Source: Candidatus Dojkabacteria bacterium (GTDB taxonomy: Bacteria > Patescibacteriota > Dojkabacteria > B142 > OLB20). From it: DNA of 8,429 nucleotides. Of the stretch, positions 1-5,413 are shown piece after piece (within the stretch, counting starts at the first letter, position 1; each line of letters begins with the position of its first letter). The position numbers and the translations under genes are program-made. The notes beneath the pieces are model-generated. The model did not search any database. It worked only from the letters and a program-made list of their open reading frames with translations, and had not been told where the DNA came from. The stretch covers positions 1 to 8,429 of the forward strand of contig JAGQLK010000043.1 in assembly GCA_020429485.1 (NCBI GenBank), read 5' to 3'.

Positions 1-843
1 ATATCCCTTTTGGTCTATATGAATAACTTTGTTATGTTCTTTTTCATTTTGTACAGGCATTGTAGTTAATGCTTGCATTACATTTGGATCAAAATTATCT
101 CCAATTTTGATTTCAATTTCTTCTATATTCTGCTCCTTTAGCAGATTACTAAACTTATCCAAAATCATTTCGCATCCACTCATTAAACTATCATAATCTT
201 TTTCTTCCTTTTCATTTTCATGATTAATTGCTCTAAGAAAATCATCAACAACCTCTATGGCACTATTAATAAATCTTTTATTTGCCATACCCATCAGCTC
301 TTCTCTCTCTTTTTCTATTCTTCTTCTGTAATTCTGAAAATCAGCCATTACTCTTAACTTAGCATTTCTTTCTAGTTCAACTTCATCTACTTGTTGTTCA
401 GTGCTTGCTTCAGTAGTTGATTCATTAAATTTGATTTCTAAATTATCAAGGTTACCAAGAGCATACTCTGAATCGTCATTTACTATGTTTTCAATATTAA
501 ATTGATCTCCTGATTCATTAATAAAATCTTCAAGAGAGTCTACAAAGCAACCTAATATGAATTTTGTTTCTTTACTTGGCTGCAAAACGAAATAATTAAT
601 CATTTGATCTCCTACTACAATCGGCTCACTTAAAAAATACATATTTTTATTATCAGTTTCCTCAACTTCAGAACTCATCTCTGCTAATTCTTCTTTGAAT
701 TCATCATATATATCTTCATTTGCAAATATTTCTATATACTCAACCTCAACATTAGCAAATTGAGCAATATTCTCATTGATACTAGTAAAGAAAATATTGA
801 ATTCTTCGTTTTTATTTAATAATTTATCCATAATAATAGTCAT
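1..843 (-). CDS. grpE: GrpE nucleotide exchange factor with long N-terminal extension (3' end cut by window)
   Basis: GrpE releases ADP from DnaK and so drives the cytosolic Hsp70 cycle. The frame is open from an ATG at 843 to the window edge, giving 281 residues without a stop. The core is recognisable: the coiled-coil signature ADFQNYRRRIEKERE at about residues 167-181, then a helical part, then the beta-domain signature GDNFDPNVMQAL, ending at HIDQKGY. By family comparison only some 15-25 C-terminal residues should be missing. Typical GrpE has about 40-60 residues before the coiled-coil motif; here there are roughly 165. Residues 1-140 are acidic, rich in Asp, Glu, Asn and Phe, look alternately helical and strand-like, and match no domain I recognise. 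The ATG is chosen because AAGAGGT lies 7 bases upstream; an in-frame ATG at codon 5 is less well placed. It follows hrcA by 53 bases, so the two probably share one transcript. The identity is secure; the extension's role is unknown. Confidence 0.93.
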   Translation of the reverse strand, partial: MTIIMDKLLNKNEEFNIFFTSINENIAQFANVEVEYIEIFANEDIYDEFKEELAEMSSEVEETDNKNMYFLSEPIVVGDQMINYFVLQPSKETKFILGCFVDSLEDFINESGDQFNIENIVNDDSEYALGNLDNLEIKFNESTTEASTEQQVDEVELERNAKLRVMADFQNYRRRIEKEREELMGMANKRFINSAIEVVDDFLRAINHENEKEEKDYDSLMSGCEMILDKFSNLLKEQNIEEIEIKIGDNFDPNVMQALTTMPVQNEKEHNKVIHIDQKGY

Positions 844-850
844 AAATGTT

Positions 851-857
851 ACCTCTT
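851..857 (-). promoter_or_regulatory. Ribosome binding site of grpE
   Basis: AAGAGGT on the minus strand lies 7 bases before the ATG at 843. It is the clearest Shine-Dalgarno-like site in the window and decides the grpE start. The other starts here have weak or no such site. Confidence 0.7.
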
Positions 858-896
858 ATTATAAGGGCAGCAATATAATAAAAATTGATTGATATT

Positions 897-1619
897 CTAC
901 CAGCCGCTAACGACTTTATTTAAACTTTTAGTTACAAAAGTAAACATTGGCAGTACTTCTGAATAGTTCATCCTATTGGCACCTACTATTGCAATATGTC
1001 CTTTTCTTGAATCATGCAGTTTTATTAAACTGAAAATTATTGCAAGATTGTCTAATGTAGGCAATCCAATATCTTTGCCTACCATGATTCTAAGATCTTT
1101 ATCACCTTCATAGCTATCAAACACTTCTAAAAGTGTCTGAGAATCTTCCAGCAACTGTAAGACGCTTTTTAGTGTTTCTAGATCTGAAAATTCAGGTTGT
1201 TTTGTTAAGTTAGAAAGTCCAGCATAGTAAAGTCTGTTTCTGAGCATAACTAATCCAACATTACCAGATACATCTGCTAAAGTTTGAGCTGCGCTCATTA
1301 TTAATTGATCTCTATCAAATCTATGCTGATGAAATTCTTCATAAATGGGGCTTGTTACATGAACACTAGGTTCTTCCATACTATCAATCAGAGACTCGAT
1401 AGCGAATCTAAATGCTCTGCTTGTAGGAACTCTTCCTGATGATGTATGAGGCTTAGATAGATAACCTTCATCTACAAGTGCAGCCATTTCATTACGAATT
1501 GTAGCTGGACTAACACCTAGTCTATATTTTCTAGCTAGATTTACAGAGCCAACAGCTTCTGCTGTATCTATGAATTCATCAATGATTGCTTGTAGTAATC
1601 TTTGTTGCCTTGGTGTCAT
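897..1619 (-). CDS. hrcA: HrcA heat-shock repressor, short form
   Basis: HrcA binds the CIRCE operator and represses chaperone genes; its folding depends on GroEL in studied bacteria. The protein has 240 residues from the ATG at 1619. The N-terminal winged helix (about 1-75) carries the family's hallmark LGVSPATIRNEMAALVDEGYL and KPHTSSGRVPT. The C-terminal effector region carries LYYAGLSNLTKQPEFSDLETL (split here as LYYAGLSNL at 130-138 and QPEFSDLETL at 141-150), and later VGANRMNYSEVLP. Usual HrcA is about 340 residues. The missing stretch lies between VGLVM (about 121-125) and RLYYAGL (about 129), where the inserted dimerising domain normally sits. The frame could extend to a TTG at 1643, but that codon abuts the -10 box, upstream of the likely transcript start, so the ATG is preferred. 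The stop is TAG. A CIRCE site 34 bases upstream of the ATG indicates autoregulation. Confidence 0.95.
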   Translation of the reverse strand: MTPRQQRLLQAIIDEFIDTAEAVGSVNLARKYRLGVSPATIRNEMAALVDEGYLSKPHTSSGRVPTSRAFRFAIESLIDSMEEPSVHVTSPIYEEFHQHRFDRDQLIMSAAQTLADVSGNVGLVMLRNRLYYAGLSNLTKQPEFSDLETLKSVLQLLEDSQTLLEVFDSYEGDKDLRIMVGKDIGLPTLDNLAIIFSLIKLHDSRKGHIAIVGANRMNYSEVLPMFTFVTKSLNKVVSGW

Positions 1620-1642
1620 GTTTTTTTCTACTAAACAATCCA

Positions 1643-1672
1643 ACTATATCATTTAGCAGAAGAACCAGTCAA
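1643..1672 (-). promoter_or_regulatory. Sigma-70-type promoter of hrcA-grpE
   Basis: On the minus strand a -35 box TTGACT (1667-1672) is followed after 18 bases by a -10 box TATAGT (1643-1648). Transcription would start near 1636, giving a leader of about 17 bases before the hrcA ATG. The -35 box lies inside the CIRCE operator, so HrcA binding should block RNA polymerase. The boxes are seen directly; promoter activity is inferred. Confidence 0.7.
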
Positions 1673-1679
1673 GTGCTAA
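1653..1679 (-). promoter_or_regulatory. CIRCE operator (HrcA binding site)
   Basis: Read on the minus strand, the half-sites are TTAGCACTT and TTCTGCTAA with exactly 9 bases between them. The CIRCE consensus is TTAGCACTC-N9-GAGTGCTAA: the left arm matches 8 of 9 bases, and the right arm matches 6 of 9 with its outer TGCTAA intact. Placement just upstream of hrcA and over the -35 box is the classic arrangement. The site begins two bases downstream of the stop codon of the preceding NlpC/P60-like gene. Confidence 0.88.
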
Positions 1680-1681
1680 AA

Positions 1682-2473
1682 CTATTCTTCTATGATTTTT
1701 GTGTAGTCGAGTGTTACATTCTTCAATCTTCTCACCCCATTATCTTCATACTCAACCATCAGGTCTTCATACATCCAGTTTCGACCATCCTTTATTTCGA
1801 GCCACTCTTGATCTTTAAGTTCACCATTTGGATTACTAATCTTTACCTTACCTATTCTCACCCCATTATCTTCTTCGTAATATCTATGGGAGTGGGTATA
1901 TGTAAATTCTTTAATAACCTCATCCTCAATAACAACTTCTATAATCAGAGCAACATGGTGTGAATTTCTCTGCTTACCTTTTGCCCTAATTAAATCACCT
2001 GGCCTAATCTCATTTAAGTTTTCTACTTTTATTGTATTTGATTCATTAGTAAGAGTATTTGCCCCCATATTCTGTACAGAACGGAGCATACGTTTTAATT
2101 TTGATAAAAAGTTATTGCTCTTAAAAACTAAATAATTATTTAATTTCTTTTTACCCTGAGATCTAAGCCAATTATTAAGTATATAAACCACATACCCCGA
2201 ACAATCTATGCCAACGTTATTGGCGAGCATAAACTCTCTAATATCTTTCTCTGAAGCTTTGCTTAGATCAAATCCCTTTAACTGTGCGAATACTTTCATC
2301 TCCCTGGCAATTTCTCCTGGGTCACCTTTGCCCACCATAACCCGAAGACCTGCTCTTTGCTTCTTTAGATTCATAAAATATGGTGCAACCACTTTTTTAT
2401 TGCCAATAGGTATTTCAAAATACTCTCGAATTACTGTTTTAGCTGCTTCTGGAATTTCGTAAATTGTTTTCAT
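1682..2473 (-). CDS. NlpC/P60-like cysteine peptidase or amidase (cytosolic)
   Basis: A protein of 263 residues from the ATG at 2473, with the papain-like NlpC/P60 (CHAP-like) pattern. The probable catalytic Cys91 is in GIDCSGYVVYIL. An IRPGDLI motif (156-162) is followed by a probable catalytic His173 in SHHVALIIEV. A third polar residue may be His194 or His196 in YTHSH. NlpC/P60 and CHAP enzymes cleave amide bonds, often in peptidoglycan, but this one has no signal peptide or membrane segment and should act in the cytosol. About 85 residues precede the Cys motif and are not recognised. The C-terminus has a small repeat centred on EDNGVR (201-206 and 243-248). The frame can be extended to a TTG at 2497 inside the upstream gene; the ATG four bases after that gene's stop is the simpler start. 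The ATP-grasp gene upstream suggests a shared substrate. The fold is fairly sure; the substrate is unknown. Confidence 0.75.
   Translation of the reverse strand: MKTIYEIPEAAKTVIREYFEIPIGNKKVVAPYFMNLKKQRAGLRVMVGKGDPGEIAREMKVFAQLKGFDLSKASEKDIREFMLANNVGIDCSGYVVYILNNWLRSQGKKKLNNYLVFKSNNFLSKLKRMLRSVQNMGANTLTNESNTIKVENLNEIRPGDLIRAKGKQRNSHHVALIIEVVIEDEVIKEFTYTHSHRYYEEDNGVRIGKVKISNPNGELKDQEWLEIKDGRNWMYEDLMVEYEDNGVRRLKNVTLDYTKIIEE
1729..1747. repeat. Direct repeat copy 1 within the NlpC/P60-like gene
   Basis: TTCTCACCCCATTATCTTC on the plus strand is identical to the sequence at 1855-1873. The offset is 126 bases, exactly 42 codons, so both copies are read in the same frame and encode EDNGVR. It looks like a small internal duplication within the coding region. 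Confidence 0.75.
1855..1873. repeat. Direct repeat copy 2 within the NlpC/P60-like gene
   Basis: The 19 bases are identical to those at 1729-1747. This copy encodes the EDNGVR of residues 201-206. The flanking peptides are also alike (YEEDNGVRIGKVKI versus EYEDNGVRRLKNVTL), which points to a duplicated beta-hairpin-like element. Confidence 0.75.
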
Positions 2474-2477
2474 ATAT

Positions 2478-3911
2478 TTATAACTGATAATTTTCAATAG
2501 CTACTAGTGCTTCTTTAACCCATTGTTTCAAAGTACCATCATTTGATGCTGATTGATTCATTTGCAGTCTAGCAATCTCTGAACCCCTTTTAATCTCCTT
2601 TCCTTTCACTGGAGCCAAAACTAACATTGCCCCCTCTGCAAGTTGAGTTATTGAATAAGCCTTCTCTTGAAGTATTAACGGCTTATCTTTCTCTTCATCT
2701 AAGAATATTGTACCTGGAACTACTTCATCATTTAAGCGATTAATTGCAGAATTATCACTCTGCAATCTGTAAATTCCCATATCTACCTGACTGTTTACAT
2801 GATAATTAGATTTTGCCCGATTGAAGATCTGTGACCATTCTAACGGTAATGAAGCTTCATAATTATATTCAGATGAATCAATATTATGCTTTATTCCCAA
2901 TATCTCAGATAATAAAATAACTTTAAGTGGTATCTGTCCTTCTATCAGCTGTATTTTGGTATGCATGGCTACAGAAGCAGCCTGCCTAGCGTTAATCTCG
3001 ATAATAGTGTGTGAATCTTCAGAAACAATTAGGTCAATACCGAACAAGCCATGGTATTTCTGTTCTCTCATTTTATTACCTATTTTGACTACATCATCTA
3101 TGATTTGCTTCAATCTATGTTCATCTACAAACTCTCTGTAGTGCCAGTCATTACCTATTGTTGCTCCCTTTAAAGTGGTTAATTCTGGGATACCAGTTAC
3201 TTGGTAGCTTAATCCACCACAATACACTTGATCAACACCAACTAAACAATTGATAGTATACGCTAAACCTTCTGTAAACTTACTTATCCTAACAACACGA
3301 TTCGGGAATTCGCTCTTTATCTGAGAAAACTTTTCTTGATCATTCACAAAGATCGTCCCCTCGCCAGTATGCCCCCTATCAAATTGGATGACAAATCTAT
3401 CACCCAATTCGGCAACTAGCTGCTCATAATCGAAATCAGCAAGTTTAGTAATAATGGTTTTTGGCCATGAAACCCCGATATCTTGCAAATTAATGTATTG
3501 AGAGATCTTGTTTTCAAATGTACGATTGAGGCTTGCTGGTGTATTTATTTGCTTAGCCTCAATATTTTCTACGTATTTTTCGAAGGCAGGTGAGATCTTA
3601 AATGTTTCAATCCAATTATGATTTAGCATATTTTTATTAAAGTATTCAGCAAAAGCTGGATGCTTTAATAGCTTTAAAGAACTTCTGTAAACAGAATTAG
3701 TTTCAGCAAGCTCTTTATCTAAGCAAAAGTAATTTACTCCGTTAGTATCAAAATGTTCCAAATACTGAGTATCATCAATATGAACTATATGATAATTATT
3801 TAGTAAATTTTCTAACCCTAATGCTCGTTCAGGATCGTTGCTAAGATAGAAGTAAGCTGAGTTATCTAATTTCTGATTAATTGTACCTATTAAATTTGTG
3901 ATAGTATTCAA
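2478..3911 (-). CDS. ATP-grasp ligase (carboxylate-amine/thiol ligase family)
   Basis: ATP-grasp enzymes activate a carboxylate as an acyl phosphate and join it to an amine or thiol. In this 477-residue protein, residues 1-130 form an unrecognised N-terminal part, probably a pre-ATP-grasp domain. The ATP-grasp core runs from about 131 to 345. It shows FVIQFDRGHTGEGTIF with a glycine-rich loop (173-188), then RISKFTEGLAYTINCLVG, then GLFGIDLIV (288-296) and IIEINARQAASV (303-314). Glu305 and Asn307 are the expected metal ligands, and Arg309 lies in the active site. The C-terminal 130 residues are unassigned; GKEIKRGSEIARL (436-448) faintly resembles a lipoyl-like strand-turn-strand. An in-frame TAA lies directly before the TTG at 3911 and the next in-frame ATG is near codon 95, so TTG is the likely start. 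The NlpC/P60-like gene follows 4 bases downstream. The superfamily is clear; substrates cannot be read from sequence. Confidence 0.85.
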   Translation of the reverse strand: MNTITNLIGTINQKLDNSAYFYLSNDPERALGLENLLNNYHIVHIDDTQYLEHFDTNGVNYFCLDKELAETNSVYRSSLKLLKHPAFAEYFNKNMLNHNWIETFKISPAFEKYVENIEAKQINTPASLNRTFENKISQYINLQDIGVSWPKTIITKLADFDYEQLVAELGDRFVIQFDRGHTGEGTIFVNDQEKFSQIKSEFPNRVVRISKFTEGLAYTINCLVGVDQVYCGGLSYQVTGIPELTTLKGATIGNDWHYREFVDEHRLKQIIDDVVKIGNKMREQKYHGLFGIDLIVSEDSHTIIEINARQAASVAMHTKIQLIEGQIPLKVILLSEILGIKHNIDSSEYNYEASLPLEWSQIFNRAKSNYHVNSQVDMGIYRLQSDNSAINRLNDEVVPGTIFLDEEKDKPLILQEKAYSITQLAEGAMLVLAPVKGKEIKRGSEIARLQMNQSASNDGTLKQWVKEALVAIENYQL

Positions 3912-3982
3912 TTATGTTTTATTAAGTTTAAACTATAAATGCTATTCATTTAATATATTAGCATATTGTAATTAGTTAACGT
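3912..3982. promoter_or_regulatory. Divergent intergenic region with promoters for both directions
   Basis: These 71 very AT-rich bases separate the ATP-grasp gene (leftward) from the oxidoreductase gene (rightward), so both promoters must lie here or in the adjoining genes. For the minus strand a fair candidate is TTAACT (3974-3979) and TATATT (3952-3957) with a 16-base spacer. A TATAGT at 3932-3937, identical to the hrcA -10 box, has no good -35. No convincing plus-strand pair is seen. Neither gene start has a Shine-Dalgarno-like site. Confidence 0.45.
3939..3964. repeat. Inverted repeat in the divergent promoter region
   Basis: The arms ATGCTA and TAGCAT are 6 bases each, perfectly complementary, and separated by 14 AT-rich bases. 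The site lies midway between the two divergent starts and overlaps the candidate minus-strand -10 box, so it could be an operator for both genes. It is short and could arise by chance in AT-rich DNA. Confidence 0.35.
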
Positions 3983-5413
3983 ATGAATAACTCTCAAGTC
4001 ACCAAAAACAATTACAAGGTTGGAATAATAGGCGCAGGGCCTGCTGGACTAACTGCAGGTTATCTACTAGCAAAAGAAGGTGCTGATGTAACTATCTTCG
4101 AAGCTTCAGATGTAGTTGGAGGTTTAGCAAGATCGTTCGACCTATGGAACCAAAGAGTAGATGTAGGCCCACATAGATTTTTCAGTAAAGATCCATATGT
4201 TAATAAGCTCTGGAAAGAAGCTCTAGATGATGATTATGTCTTAGTGGATAGGTTGACAAGAATATATTATGACAAGAAGTTCTTTAATTATCCATTAAAG
4301 ATATTCAACGTACTCACTGTACTTGGCCCAATTGAATCTATAAAGGTAGTTATCAGCTATATCAAACAAAAGTTATTTCCTATCAAGGAAGAGGATACCC
4401 TTGAGTCGTGGGTTGTTAGTAGATTTGGAAGAAGACTGTTTGATATATATTTTAAGTCATATAACGAGAAACTATGGGGAATTAAATGTAATGAGATCGA
4501 TTCAGACTTTGTGGCACAAAGAATTAGCAATCTATCATTTACTGAAGCCTTGAAGAATGCAATCACTGGATCACGCAAAGCCAAAACTCTAGTAGATCAA
4601 TTTTTCTATCCTAAAAATGGTGCTGGAGAAGTATATACTAGAATGGCACAAAAGATAAAAGATAATGGAGGCACAATTCTACTTGAGAAACCTGTTAAAC
4701 GAGTTATCAAAACAAATAATAAGGCAAATGGAGTAGAAACCATAGACGGTAACGAATACAAATTTGATTATGTTATTTCTACCATGCCACTTACACTAAT
4801 GGTTAAAGCACTAGAAGATGTGCCGAGTACAGTTATGGATAATGTCAACAAACTAAAGTTTAGGAGTGCGATTCTTGTATACTTGAGAATAAACTCAGAT
4901 CAGTTATTCCCTGACCAATGGGTCTACATGCATGCAAGAGATCTCAAAATGGGTAGAGTAACTAACTTCAGAAACTGGGCGCCAACACTTTATGGGGAAG
5001 AGATGGATAGTATACTAACATTAGAATATTGGTGCAACCCAGATGATGAATTCTGGAACAAATCAGATGAAGAGCTTTCTGAATTAGCAAGTCGTGAGAT
5101 TGTAGAATCAGGGTTACTCAAAAATGAAAAAGTTCTAGATACATATGTATATAGAATTAAACGATGTTACCCAATCTACTCAAAGGGATATAAATCATAT
5201 CTAAAACCAGTCCAAGACTACTTAGACACAATTGAAGGGCTGATGCCTATTGGTAGAGATGGTTCATTCAAATACAATAACCAAGACCATAGTATTCTTA
5301 TGGGAATGAGAGCTGCCGACAATATCTTAAATAATAAGGATAATAGTCTTTGGGAAATCAATACAGATTATGAGTACCAAGAAAACGCAGAAATCTCAAA
5401 ACTTACTGAGTAA
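3983..5413 (+). CDS. FAD-dependent oxidoreductase, amine oxidase / UDP-galactopyranose mutase-like
   Basis: A 476-residue flavoprotein. The N-terminal Rossmann motif VGIIGAGPAGLTAGYLL (GxGxxG at 17-22), the acidic Glu40 at the end of strand 2 and VVGGLAR (44-50) bind FAD. VDVGPHRFFSKDPYVNKLW (59-77) is typical of a HemY/UGM-like branch that often sits in polysaccharide gene clusters. FGRRLFDIYFKSYNEKLWGI (148-167) also belongs to this type. The C-terminal FAD contact is probably GLMPIGRDG (419-427) with HSILMGMRAADNIL. There is no signal peptide or membrane segment, so it should be cytosolic. It is commonly labelled protoporphyrinogen oxidase-like, but no heme genes are near. Overlap with the downstream glycosyltransferase suggests a role on a nucleotide- or lipid-linked sugar, such as ring isomerisation or oxidation. 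The ATG at 3983 is the only good start. FAD binding is sure; the reaction is not. Confidence 0.85.
   Translation: MNNSQVTKNNYKVGIIGAGPAGLTAGYLLAKEGADVTIFEASDVVGGLARSFDLWNQRVDVGPHRFFSKDPYVNKLWKEALDDDYVLVDRLTRIYYDKKFFNYPLKIFNVLTVLGPIESIKVVISYIKQKLFPIKEEDTLESWVVSRFGRRLFDIYFKSYNEKLWGIKCNEIDSDFVAQRISNLSFTEALKNAITGSRKAKTLVDQFFYPKNGAGEVYTRMAQKIKDNGGTILLEKPVKRVIKTNNKANGVETIDGNEYKFDYVISTMPLTLMVKALEDVPSTVMDNVNKLKFRSAILVYLRINSDQLFPDQWVYMHARDLKMGRVTNFRNWAPTLYGEEMDSILTLEYWCNPDDEFWNKSDEELSELASREIVESGLLKNEKVLDTYVYRIKRCYPIYSKGYKSYLKPVQDYLDTIEGLMPIGRDGSFKYNNQDHSILMGMRAADNILNNKDNSLWEINTDYEYQENAEISKLTE

Noticed and set aside
844..896. Possible internal promoter for grpE, with TATAAT at 858-863 on the minus strand
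   Set aside because: The box lies so close to the grpE ATG that the transcript would start within the ribosome binding site, and there is no -35 at suitable distance.
1620..1643. TTG start for HrcA at 1643, adding eight residues
   Set aside because: The TTG abuts the -10 box and lies upstream of the expected transcript start. The ATG at 1619 begins right at the conserved helix-turn-helix region.
1586..1963. Plus-strand open frame of 125 codons with hydrophobic product
   Set aside because: It runs antisense across the start of hrcA, the CIRCE site and the end of the NlpC/P60-like gene, all of which have clear family motifs. It has no recognisable domain.
2208..2462. Plus-strand open frame opposite the NlpC/P60-like gene
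   Set aside because: It is a shadow of the minus-strand coding sequence with no independent signal.
3983..5413. Protoporphyrinogen oxidase of heme synthesis
   Set aside because: The flavin motifs fit the broad family, but the GPHRFF-type segment and the neighbouring glycosyltransferase point to glycan metabolism, and no heme genes are present.
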